DNA of 64,000 nucleotides from the NCBI GenBank assembly GCA_030323305.1, contig CP106741.1, forward strand, positions 3,781,501 through 3,845,500, given 5' to 3'. Origin of the DNA: Paenibacillus sp. CC-CFT747 (GTDB taxonomy: Bacteria; Bacillota; Bacilli; Paenibacillales; NBRC-103111). The stretch's first letter is position 1, and every line of letters starts with the position of its first letter. This document shows, one piece after another, positions 23,340 to 33,436 of the stretch. Under the pieces are notes generated by a model that worked only from the letters and a program-made list of their open reading frames with translations, was not told the origin of the DNA and searched no databases. Both the position numbers and the translations under genes were made by a program.

Positions 23340-24909
23340 TTGAGAAAACCAACGATAGTTTTCCTTGGAACGAGCTTGGCCCTGGCGGCAACCCTAAGCG
23401 GATGCAGCTCGAAGACTTCCGCAGGGGATACGGATTCTCCCAAGCCAAGTGCCGCAGCAGGCACGGACGTGTCGGCCCAGCCGAAGAAAGAAGTGACCGT
23501 TCAGTTTATGCGCGGCGAACATCCGGCCCAGGCCTTGAAGGCGGACACTCCGGTGCTGAAGGAGATTTTCGCCAAGACGGGTGTCAAAATTGAACTGCAG
23601 CCGGTACCGGGAAGCAATTATGAGGACAAAAAAGATCTTAATCGCGACGAATAATATTCCGGATATTCTCAGCGTATCTTCAAGCGACCTGAACGAATAC
23701 GGCCGAACCGGCGTTTTCCTCGACATTACGAAATATTTGGACCAGATGCCGAATTTCAAGAAGGTCATTCAGGACAATCCGGAAATCAAGCGGCTTTATG
23801 TGGACGGCAAATTATACGGCTTCCCGGTTGCCGTTCAGAACAACATTCAACTCGGCAAGGCACTCGTCATGCGATCGGATATTTTGAAGAAGCTGAATCT
23901 GGCCCCTCCCAAAACCTTTGACGAATTGTACACCGTGTTAAAGAAAATGAAAGAGGCTTATCCGGAATCGACCCCATGGTCGGCGAGAGGAATGGGTTCG
24001 TTCTTGGATGCGGTTTCGCTCGGAATGGGAAGCGGGTATGGGCTGTACTACGATCCGGATGTTAAGGGCGGAAGCTATGTGTACGGCACGAGCAAGCCGG
24101 AATTCAAAGAGGTGCTCGCCTATCTGAACAAGCTGTACAGCGAGAAAATCCTCGATCCTGACTTCTCCGTCAACACCCAGCAAAAATGGGCGGAAAAAAT
24201 GAGCAGCGGCAAAGCGTTCTTCTATTACGACAACAACTCGTTCGCTTTGAATTACAACGACGCCTTGAAGCAAAGCGATTCTGAAGCGAAGCTGGAAGTC
24301 ATGCCTTATCTGCAGAACAGCAAGGGTAAAACGAGGGGCTTCCTCTATGCACGCGGCTGGCTGGCCGATAACTATGCCGTGAGCTCCAAGGTGAAAGATC
24401 CTGTTGCGGTGATCAAGATGTTCGACTGGCTGTACAGTCCCGAGGGGGCGGAAACCTCGAACTTCGGCAAGAAGGGAGAGACGTACGAGATCGTAAACGG
24501 GCAGCCGAAGATGCTCGACAGCCTCATCGCCAAATATAAAACGTCGGCGGATCCGCTTCGCGCCATGCAGTCCGAGGTTGGGGCCGGCCTGCTTGCCATC
24601 TCGCCGCTTGTTGACGAAAGGCCGAACGCCCAAATCTCGTCGCCCGACCTGGTCCGCTGGAGCGATCAGCTGAAGAAGGATCCCGGCGCCTACGTCATTC
24701 CGGGGATCGGCCCGAGCTTAACGAAGGAAGAGAGCGACAAGGTGAAGCAAATTCGGACCAAAATGGACCCTCTCGAGCAGGACGTGGTAAAATTCATAAT
24801 GGGCGCGAAGCCGTTAACCGAGTTCGATAAGTTCGCGGAGTCTCTCAACGCAGCAGGTGCGCCCGAGCTCGAGAAAATTTACAACGACGCCCTGGCCCGT
24901 ACGAAATAG
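23340..24909 (+). CDS. Extracellular sugar-binding lipoprotein
   Basis: TTG start after AGGGGAAG. The signal ends in LSGC, a lipobox. The SBP1 fold is seen throughout, for example FMRGEHPAQ near the N-terminus and YGFPVAVQNN in the middle. An A run at 23630-23635 is one base long relative to the continuous frame and splits the gene at residue about 100; the repaired length is about 522. The downstream BNR hydrolase and NanA-like lyase suggest the cargo contains a sialic-acid-like or other 2-keto-3-deoxy sugar. That is inference. Confidence 0.88.
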
Positions 24910-24920
24910 GGTAGGCGTCC

Positions 24921-24960
24921 ATGGCAGGAGGATCGGATCCCGTCCGGTCCTGCTGCTTTT
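24921..24960 (+). terminator. Weak hairpin between binding protein and regulator
   Basis: GCAGGA (24924-24929) pairs with TCCTGC (24948-24953), followed by TGCTTTT. It may attenuate read-through, giving high binding-protein and lower regulator expression. Confidence 0.35.
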
Positions 24961-24983
24961 GAGTAAAGATAAAGGGGGCGGGC

Positions 24984-27220
24984 ATGCGAAAATGGATGGA
25001 GCGAGTGCGGCATAACCGGTTGTTTTTCAAAATATTGCTCTATTTTTTGTCGCTGCTGATCCCCATTGTCGCGATCGGCCTCTATACCTATTTTCATTTT
25101 ACCGACAAGCTGCAGCGGGATTTCAATGAAAAAATCTCCCTTAACCTGCAGGCCTCCAGCCGGACCCTAGATAACTACATGCGCACGGTGCAAGTGATCA
25201 GCTTTAACTTCTTCAACGATTCGCTCGTATCAAATTTGCTTAAGCCCGATCCCTTGTATACCACCTTGGAGCGCTCCCAGCTTGAGGGCATCATTCGCAG
25301 CATTACCCGAACGCGCTCGAATATTAACGATTTCGTGGATGATATCTTCGTATACATAGACGATCGTAAAATTTATTCCAGCGCCGGCATGGACGACTTC
25401 GATACGTTCTTTGAGAGGGTGTACAGCTTTAAGGATTACAGCCCCGACTATTGGAAGGAGCGGCTGCAAACGTCACCGCCGATCGATATTCTGAAAGTCA
25501 CCGACGTGCAAACGATGTTCGCCACCAAGAAGGTGATTCCGTTCGTTTCGGTCAAAATGATCCGGGGCTACAGCGCCGTCATCGTATCCACGGTTCCGAT
25601 CGACATGATTCTTAAGAACGTTATGGGCAATGTGGATGCCGAGACGCAGATCATGGTCGTCGACCGCAACGGAGACATGATTCTGACGTCCAACCCGGGC
25701 TTCCCCAATGCCGACGCCGTACAGGCCATTAACAGGCTCGATGGCGGTAAAGTGAGGAAAAACGGTGAGATCAAGCTCCAGAACGAATCGTATATTGCCT
25801 CCGCCGTTACCTCGGAACTGTATGGCTGGACTTATTACGCGGTGACCCCGATCAGTGAATTCCACAAGCAGGCGGCGGGCATTCTCAATATGACCTGGGT
25901 GATCAGCGGCGTGCTCGTTGTGATCAGCTGCGTGTTTTCGTTCCTGTTCGCCTTTAAGGTGTATAATCCGATTCGCCGAATGGGTGAAGTTCTGCAGCAT
26001 AAGGATAATGAGGTTCACTCGATCGCCCGCGAGTATCTGGATAACACGCTGCTGCAATTGGCAGCAGGGCATGAGATCGTCAGCGAGCAGGACCTGCAGA
26101 AGATGCTTCGCCATCATCTCGGTTTTACCGGAGATCGCTACCTGTGCTGCGCGGTCCAGCTGGGGTTCACAGAGACGTTCTATACGGCGATCCAGGATGT
26201 CGACCGCTTCGTTATCCAAGGGAAATTCAGGAAGCTGATATGGGGAATGCTTCAGGATTATGTGAAGACCTACGTGCTGGAGCGAACGGATAACCTGTAT
26301 ATTTGCGTGCTCGACTTGAGCGGGCAGGCCGCCCTGGACGGGCTGCACAAAGGGCTCGACAGCTTCATGAGAACCTTCCGTTATGACTCCGCCTATATTA
26401 ACATCCATATCGGAATCGGAAGGGAATACGCTGGCTTGAGCGGGGTGACGAGGTCCTACCGGGATGCCATGACAGCGCTCCAGCATCGGAAGCCGGACGA
26501 ACATTTCCAAACGATTTGGTCACAGGATATCGAGATCCGTCATGACGTCCAGTACTCCTTCTCCGACGAGAAGAAGCTGCTCAGCCTCCTTAAGCTGGGT
26601 GACATGGAAGGCATTGCGCATATGATCGATGAGGTGCTTCGGGGAAGCGGCGACAAGCTCGTGCTTTCCTATCATGACCAGAGCGCGCTGCTTTCCGCCA
26701 TTTACAATACGGGGCTTCGTTTTTGCTCGAAAGAGAGCTTGACCGGGCCACGTTTCTTACCGAGGCCGAGCACCGCCGGCTAAGCGGCCCTAATGAACTG
26801 CCCTCGGATATTGAGGACCGGAAGCGGCTGCTGTTCCAATTTTTCAGCTCGGTGACCAGCACGATTTCGAGCCAGCAGCAAATGAACAAATCCAATGCCC
26901 TTATATCTGCCATCATGGCCTACATAGAAGAGAACTTCGCGAAGGATTTATATTTGGAGAAAATCTCGGAGGAGCTTGATGTCTCGACCAAGTATCTTTC
27001 CAGGGTTTTCAAGGAAAGGATCGGGATGAACCTTACGGACTACATCAGTCACCTGCGGATTTCGAAGGCGAAGGAGCTGCTGCTTCAGTCCGATACCAGC
27101 ATTACCGATGTCGGGGAAAGGGTGGGCATCCCGAACCGGACGACGTTTCTGCGAACGTTCAAACGGATCGAAGGACTTTCACCCAATGATTATCGTAAAC
27201 AAGGGAGAGAAAGCATATGA
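24984..27220 (+). CDS. Membrane-bound AraC-family regulator (YtdP type)
   Basis: About 745 residues after repair. TM1 is at about 13-35, an extracellular Cache-like region spans 36-300, and TM2 lies at about 305-330. A cytoplasmic region with a GGDEF-related fold without its motif is typical of this group. Two C-terminal AraC helix-turn-helix motifs (LEKISEELDVSTKYLSRVFK and VGERVGIPNRTTFLRTFKR) end in LSPNDYRK. It senses outside and binds DNA inside as one polypeptide, so no separate kinase is needed. A T run near 26719-26723 is one base short. The stop overlaps the next ATG (ATGA). It probably controls this operon. Confidence 0.88.
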
Positions 27221-28184
27221 AGACGGTAAGTCAGGTCAAGCAATATCTGTTTGAGGAGGAGCGGCCCTTTAACAACTGCCATGCTTCTACGATACTGGCC
27301 TTGGAGGGCGGGGACTTGCTGGCCGCCTGGTTCGGCGGAACGGTGGAGGGCGATCCGGATGTGGACATCTGGTGCTCTCGAAGGGAATCGGGAGTCTGGT
27401 CGGCTCCATGGAAAATAGCGGGGGAGGACGGACTTCCGCATTGGAATCCGGTATTGTTCCAAGGAGACTCCGGCGAGGTTATCCTTTTCTACAAAGTCGG
27501 CCATACGATCCCGGGCTGGTACACGCGGATGATCCTGTCCCGGGATAACGGGCGGACCTGGAGCGAGCCGGTCCAGCTCGTGGAAGACGATCACGGGGGA
27601 GGGGGCCAGTCCGCAACAAGCCGATCATCATCCGCGACGGCACGTGGCTCGCTCCGGCTTCGATCGAAACGGAGGAGGCCTGGGACTCGTTTGTGGATAT
27701 CTCCAGGGACGAAGGGAAGACGTGGACGCAGAGTGGATGGGTGCCGATCGATCATTCGAAGCTAAAGGGCAAGGGAATCATTCAGCCGACTCTGTGGTCC
27801 GGCGATGACCAGGTTCATATGCTGCTTCGAAGCACGGAAGGATACATCTACCGAAGCGATTCCACCGATAACGGGGAGACATGGAGCGAAGCCTATCCTA
27901 CGACGCTCGTCAACAACAATAGCGGCATCGACCTGGCGCAGCTTCCAAACGGCACGCTCGTGCTCGTCCACAATCCGGTGGAAGGCAACTGGGCGGCCCG
28001 CACCCCGCTCATTTGCAGCGCATCACAAGATAATGGTGAGACATGGAAGGAAGCCTTCGTGCTGGAGAACGAACCGGGCGAGTATTCCTACCCCGCGATT
28101 GTGGCTAAGGGCGACCGGACGTTTATCGTGTACACCTGGAAGAGGGAACGGATCGTCTGCTGGGAGATCGTATGGGAGGAGTGA
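27217..28184 (+). CDS. BNR/Asp-box beta-propeller hydrolase (sialidase-like)
   Basis: About 322 residues, no signal peptide, so cytoplasmic. Asp-box motifs SRDNGRTW, SRDEGKTW, STDNGETW and SQDNGETW repeat at blade spacing. Conserved patches NNCHAST, AWFGGT, PHWNPV and the repaired GGRGPVRNKP are typical of the BNR_2 family, often annotated exo-alpha-sialidase. A G run at 27597-27606 is one base short. It is coupled by ATGA overlap to the regulator and followed by a NanA/DapA-family lyase, which suggests cleavage of a terminal ulosonic acid (sialic acid, Kdo or Dha). Activity is unproven, and a lyase or epimerase role cannot be excluded. Confidence 0.75.
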
Positions 28185-28189
28185 GACAC

Positions 28190-29121
28190 ATGAATCACTC
28201 CATTCCGGATGGAGTCTGGCCTACTATGATTACCCCTTTCACGAATACGGGGAAATCGATTATGCGGCGGTGGAGCGCATGATCGACTGGTATATCGAAC
28301 GCGGGGTCAGCGGCTTGTTCGCCGTATGCCAATCGAGTGAAATGTTCTATCTTCGTCTGGAGGAACGCGTGAAGCTGGCCGGCTTCGTCGCCGCAAAGGC
28401 AGCCGGACGGGTGCCGGTCATAGCATCCGGCCATATTTCCGAGAGCTTGGAGGAGCAGGTGACCGAGCTGAACCGGCTCGCCGAAACCGGAATCGATGCC
28501 CTCGTGCTGATTACGAACCGGATGGCGGCACAGGAGGAGTCGGATGAAATCTGGAAGAGCAGGCTGGATCGTCTTCTGAACCGGATTCCGGAGTCTATGC
28601 CGCTGGGCTTGTACGAATGTCCTTATCCGTACAAGCGCCTCGTAACGCCGGAGATGCTCCGGTGGTGTGCGGACACCGGGCGCTTCCTATTCTTGAAGGA
28701 TACAAGCTGCGACGTAGAGAGCATTAAGGCAAAGGAAAACGCGGTGAAAGGAAGCAAGCTTAAAATCTTCAACGCGAACACAGCGACCTTGCTGGAGACG
28801 CTTAAGCTTGGGGTGGCGGGATACAGCGGGGTTATGGCGAATTTTCATCCTGAGCTCTATGCTTGGCTCCTGAATAACTGGCAAGCAGAGCCCGAAGGGG
28901 CGGACCAATTGCAGGCGGTCCTCACGATGGCTTCCTTCATTGAAAAGCAGCTCTATCCGGTGAATGCCAAATATTATTTGATGCTGGAGGGAGTGCTTGG
29001 GCGCTGCGACAGCCGTTCTAAAGACGCTGGAGAATTCACCGTTACGAATCGGCTGGAGGTGGAGCAGCTGCGGCGGTTGTCCCAAACGTACGCGGAACGC
29101 TACCCCTTCACAAGAAGCTGA
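28190..29121 (+). CDS. DapA/NanA-family aldolase (dihydrodipicolinate synthase or N-acetylneuraminate lyase superfamily)
   Basis: About 310 residues, normal for the family. N-terminus: PDGVWPTMITPFT; QSSEMFYL sits where the family has its substrate-carboxylate loop; FLFLKDTSCD holds the Schiff-base Lys; NANTATLLETLKLGVAGYSGV follows. ATG 28190 was chosen because it restores the conserved N-terminus; one G is missing at 28250-28253. It lies 5 bases after the BNR hydrolase. Context favours retro-aldol cleavage of a 2-keto-3-deoxy sugar acid released by that enzyme, giving pyruvate. Lysine biosynthesis is unlikely in this setting. Confidence 0.82.
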
Positions 29122-29155
29122 CCCCAGCCCGTTTCCGGGCGTGGGCGGAGAACAC

Positions 29156-29199
29156 GAAAGACCATCAGGGCCCAGGAGACCGCCTGATGGTCTTTTTTT
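29156..29199 (+). terminator. Intrinsic terminator ending the 21.5-29.1 kb operon
   Basis: AAAGACCATCAGG and CCTGATGGTCTTT are complementary across a short loop and lead into T7. Confidence 0.92.
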
Positions 29200-29232
29200 G
29201 CTGGGAGTGGGAAATCCCTTACCGGAAAAGCA

Positions 29233-29930
29233 TCAGCGGAGGACATTCATCAGGAGGGGAAAGGTCAAGGGGGCAAAAGCCAGACTGACGACCGCCGCCG
29301 CAATCATGGACAGACAGGAAACCGTACCTTCCACAGGCCCGAACTCAAAGGCCTTCGAGGTACCTCCTCCGTGTGCCCCCATCCCAAGCATGACGCCTTT
29401 GGCGATGGGCGTTTGAATGGACAGCAAGCGGATCAGCAGCGGACCGAGGAACATCCCGAGAATCGCCGTGACGATGACGCAAGCCGCCGTCAAGGAGGCA
29501 ATGCCCCCTATTTTCTCGGTTATGGCCATCGCAATCGGTGTCGTGACAGACCTTGGCGCCAAATTCGCCAGCATGGACAGCTCCAGACCGAACAACCGGG
29601 CGATCAGGATGGAAGAGGCAAAAGCCAAAAGCGACCCGAGCATTACGCTGACGATAAGCTCGGCCGCATGCTTCCGCAGCAGGGGAAGATGCTTGTAGAT
29701 CGGAATGGCGAAGGCGACGGTTGCGGGCTTCAACAAATCAAGCAGAACGTGCGTCCCGGAGGCATAGGCGTCGTAGGAGGTACGGGTGGCCAGCAAGCAG
29801 CCGATGAGCACGACCGGACTGACGAGCAGGGGGAGAAGACGAACCACTTCCACCGTCTATACATTTTCTTGGAAAGCAAATAGACTCCAACGGTCACAAT
29901 CAAACTGAGGATGGGAACAAGGATGGTCAT
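29233..29930 (-). CDS. lrgB: LrgB/CidB-family membrane protein
   Basis: About 232 residues with seven or more hydrophobic helices. KPATVAFAIPIYKH, APRSVTTPIAMAI and GMGAHGGGTSKAFE are signature segments of LrgB. It works with LrgA as a holin/antiholin-like or small-carboxylate (pyruvate) export/import membrane pair. The frame breaks near 29845-29850. The ATG overlaps the repaired lrgA stop (ATGA). It is a housekeeping-type unit sitting between two sugar operons and convergent with the upstream one. Confidence 0.9.
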
Positions 29931-30294
29931 AAGTCCGTTTCTCTCCTTTTTTGTTCATATAATCGACTAGCAGGCCGGAAACGGACATGACGAGTATGGT
30001 ACTCAGGATAATCACGAGGGTGATCCGAAGGCCCTCAGCGGCGATTAGGTCCCCGTATTGCATGACTCCGACAGCGGCCGGAACGAAAAAAATGAGCATC
30101 TCGGCGAGCAGGAAGGACGCGCCGCCTTCCACCCATTCTAGCCGGATTAGGCGGCATTGGAGGCTCAAGAATAACAAAAGCAACCCGATGATGCTGCCTG
30201 GAATGTTGACGCGGAACAGCTCCGCCAAGAGGTGACCGGCGAGTACGAACAAAGTGATCAAGCTGATCTGACAGGCGAGCTTCACGGCTTTCAT
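29927..30294 (-). CDS. lrgA: LrgA/CidA-family holin-like protein
   Basis: Four hydrophobic helices in about 122 residues. FVLAGHLLAE and VNIPGSIIGLLLLF are family motifs, and FFVPAAVGVM marks the third helix. As it stands, the frame runs on to 29857. Adding one A to the run at about 29954-29959 gives a C-terminus ...NKKRRETDL that stops inside the lrgB start as ATGA, the normal arrangement. A minus-strand TATAAT (30344-30349) about 50 bases upstream is a plausible -10. Confidence 0.88.
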
Positions 30295-30343
30295 AATCGG
30301 ATATAGCCCCCTTTCCTGATCCCTTAATCTGGCTTTGAACTAA

Positions 30344-30349
30344 ATTATA
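30344..30349 (-). promoter_or_regulatory. Candidate -10 (TATAAT) of lrgAB
   Basis: ATTATA on the plus strand reads TATAAT on the minus strand, 45 bases before the lrgA ATG. No convincing -35 lies at 16-18 bases. Confidence 0.4.
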
Positions 30350-30541
30350 AAGCATTTCGTGTGAAGTTGGAGTGAGGTATTCCTATACAAAATCGATCGA
30401 AATAGCTAAAACCCTATTTAATGTTAGGTATTATTACATCCTTGATCGAATAATCGACCGAATCTCCTTAGTTAATCTATTCTGACTGGGGAATTTGTGT
30501 TATGGTTGTGTCAGTATAGTTGCTTGAAATGGGGGCGCTCG

Positions 30542-32147
30542 ATGTATACATTACTCCTTGTTGATCCGGATCCCCGTATGAGGAAATGGGTAACGGACAG
30601 CCTCGCCTGGAACGAGATGGGGGTCGGACAGGTTTATACGGCCCCGAATGGCGATATGGCGCTGCGTATCGCAAAGGAAAGGGGACCGGAGCTTATCCTG
30701 AGTGAGATTCAGCTGCCCGGCGGCGGGGAGTCTGACTGGGTGAAGCTACTTATAAGGGAGGAGCATCCTCACAAAATAGCTTTTGGAGTGAACGGGAGGA
30801 CTTTCATACGGTTAGAGAGGCCATCCAGCTGGGAGCGGTGGATTACCTGCTTAAACCTGTCCAGCCTCAGCAGGTGGAGGATGTGGTGGTCCGAATGATC
30901 CGGGAATGGGAGCGGGAGAGCAAGGTTAGTTTGCAAATGTGGAGGAAAGCCCAGCTACGGCTTCAGCAGAAGTTCGTTAACCGCCTCGTGAAAGGCAAGG
31001 GCTTCTACAGCGACCAGACCTTCCTTGAAACGATTCGTCCCCTGCAGCTTGAGTGGATCCGCACGCTGCCCTGTGCCGTCATGGCCATTGAGCTGAGCGG
31101 CTACAAGAATGCCATTCAGGATTGGAAGGACCAGCAGCTGATCGAGTTCGCCATGGATAATGTGCTGAGCGAGTTAACCGAGCCTCTGGAGCATACGGTG
31201 CTGCTTCCGCAAGGCAGGAACCGGTGGATTCTTGTCGCCGGACTACCGCAACAGATGTCGCAGGGAGGGGAAGAGCAGGCCCTGCACCATGTTCAAACCA
31301 TTACGCAGAATTGGGTAGCCAGCATGGAAAGGTATACCCACGGTCGGATCGCCATTGGCATCAGCAGGCTGGCCTCTCATTGGGGAGAATGGCCGCATCG
31401 ACTCACCCAGGCGATGGAAGCTTTGGCTTATCAGCGCTTTATGGGTGATAAAGTTCTTCGTTACGATCGGACTGCTGCTATTCTGGGAACGAAGACGGAT
31501 GGCCAATCGGATCAAATGCGCTTATTGGACGAGCTCTTCGCCGGGAACAAAAAGGGATCCGCGAGGTGCTGGAGCGGTTTCCCGCCTCCCTGCCGCCTCC
31601 TTCTCCAGATGCCGGGCTGCCCCTGGAAGCAAGAACCCTTGCGTGGATAAAGGACATTCATCGCTTTCTTGAACAATCCGGCGCGCTCCAGCATCCTGTT
31701 CTGGATGCCTCGAGGCTGGAGGAGCAGCTTGGAGAAACAGAAGGGGAAGGGCAGCTCCGCGAGCGGGTTGCCGCTCACTTCCTGCATTTGGGCGAACTCG
31801 TTAACCCGCAAACCGGAGACCTTATGCAGAAGGCCATTGATTATATCGCCTCTCACCTGTCTCAGCGGGTCACGCTCGAAGAGGTGGCGGGCCATCTCTT
31901 TATCTCCCCGGTTTGGCTGAGCAAACTATTCCGGAAGAAGGTAGGGGTATCGTTCCTCCAGTACGTGACCCAGCTGAAGATGGAGGAGGCCAAATTGCTC
32001 TTAAAGCACAGTAAAATGAGCGTGCAGCACCTTTCCTGGAAGCTCGGCTACCAGGACACGGTATATTTTGCCAAACTCTTCAAACGGTTTACCGGGATGA
32101 CCCCGACGAATTACCGGAAACGAATGGAAGGGGCGCCGGACAAATAA
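30542..32147 (+). CDS. Atypical response regulator with AraC DNA-binding domain (no partner kinase beside it)
   Basis: About 535 residues after two repairs (near 30785 and 31550). The receiver is unusual. The acidic pocket reads VDPDP, not VDDEP, and the phosphoacceptor position reads LSEIQLPGG with Glu55 in place of Asp; the Lys in YLLKPVQP is kept. Two AraC helix-turn-helix motifs end the protein ([20 protein letters not shown] and [19 protein letters not shown]). No histidine kinase is adjacent. The Glu may mimic phosphorylation, giving constant or differently controlled activity. It lies directly before the transport cluster starting at 32287 and is its likely regulator. Confidence 0.85.
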
Positions 32148-32171
32148 AACTTCCCGGCAGGGGGATGGAGG

Positions 32172-32206
32172 AGAAGGGGCCGCGGAATCGCGGTTCTTTT
32201 TTATTT
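32172..32206 (+). terminator. Intrinsic terminator after the response regulator
   Basis: CCGCG-GAAT-CGCGG extended by G-T pairs and followed by TTCTTTTTTATTT. Confidence 0.6.
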
Positions 32207-32219
32207 CCTTCACACCATC

Positions 32220-32248
32220 TTCACACCGGTCCTTTAGGCTGTTAGTAA
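32220..32248 (+). promoter_or_regulatory. Candidate sigma-A promoter of the transport cluster
   Basis: TTCACA (32220-32225), 17-base spacer, TAGTAA (32243-32248). An imperfect cre-like GTAAAGCGTTTCCA overlaps its end (11 of 14 consensus positions). It lies 40 bases before the ATPase GTG. Confidence 0.35.
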
Positions 32249-32286
32249 AGCGTTTCCAATCCAACTGGAACGGGGGATTAGCTAAA

Positions 32287-33404
32287 GTGTCGCGTATCCT
32301 GTTCAATCACGTTTACAAGCAGTATGGCAAAGACCATTTGCCCGTGGTCAAGGATTTCGATCTGGAGATTCGGGAAGGGGAATTCATGGTATTCGTCGGC
32401 CCTTCCGGCTGCGGGAAGTCGACTACCCTGCGGATGGTGGCGGGACTCGAGGATATTTCCAAAGGAGAAATATATATCGGAGACCAGCTCATTAACGACC
32501 TGCCTCCTAAAGACCGTGACATAGCCATGGTGTTCCAAAATTATGCCCTGTACCCCAACATGTCCGTCTATGAGAATATCGCTTTCGGGCTCCGGCTGCG
32601 CAAGCTCCCCAAGCACGAAATTGATCTGAATGTCAAAAGAGCCGCCCGCGTGCTGGAGATCGAATCCTTTCTCGACCGGAAGCCGAAGCAGCTTTCCGGA
32701 GGCCAGCGCCAGCGGGTGGCGTTGGGACGCGCCATCGTGCGGCAGCCGCAGGTATTCCTGCTCGACGAACCGCTGTCCAACCTCGATGCGAAGCTTCGGG
32801 TGCAGATGAGAACCGAAATCATCAAGCTCCATAAACAGCTTGGCGTCACCACCATTTATGTTACGCACGATCAAACGGAAGCGATGACGATGGGCAGCCG
32901 GATCGTCGTCATGAAGGACGGAATTATCCAGCAGGTCGATACTCCCGAGCAAATTTATAACAACCCCGCCAATACGTTTGTGGCCGGCTTCGTCGGGTCT
33001 CCCCTATGAACTTTATCGAAGGAAGACTCTTGGAGGAGCAAGGGCGGCTGGAGTTCCATACGAACCGGTTTGCGCTGGAGATTCCGCCAGGCAAGGCGTC
33101 TGCTTTGAGGGAGAGTCGGCTGGAAAACCGGCTTGTCACCCTTGGCATCCGTCCCGAGAACATCAGTGTGGAGCCTATTATGTTTGAAGCCTTTCCCCGC
33201 GCCGTTATTCCCGGCCTTCATCTTCTGAGTGAACTGATGGGAGCGGACCGTTTCCTTCTCCTCGACATCGGCGGGAAGACCAACCTTACGGTCCGGACGA
33301 ATCCCCGCTATACGTACGAAGAGGATACTAAGCTGGAGGTAGCCGTGGATATGAACCGCACGTTGTTCTTTGACTGCGACTCCGGGGAGCGGCTTATCGA
33401 TTAA
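32287..33404 (+). CDS. Sugar ABC transporter ATPase, MsmX/UgpC type
   Basis: GTG start. Walker [11 protein letters not shown]-loop VFQNYALYP, signature [10 protein letters not shown], Walker [11 protein letters not shown] and the switch His in VTHDQTEAM are all present. The C-terminal regulatory OB fold follows the frame break at a C run near 33001-33005; the repaired length is about 372. Most Paenibacillus sugar operons lack their own ATPase and share one MsmX, so a dedicated copy leading this cluster is noteworthy. It could also energise the other importers in the window. It ends TAATG, touching the next frame. Confidence 0.92.
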
Positions 33405-33436
33405 TGCCCGATAGCGGGGAAAGGAATGACGAAGGG

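Noticed and set aside
25473..26510. Minus-strand open frame of 345 codons
   Set aside because: It is antisense to the membrane AraC regulator, whose domains are clear; the antisense translation is His/Arg-rich with no recognisable domain.
27217..29121. Calling the BNR and DapA-family genes a sialic acid (nan) operon
   Set aside because: Kinase, epimerase and deacetylase genes are absent and the BNR family is broad, so only a general ulosonic-acid role is proposed.
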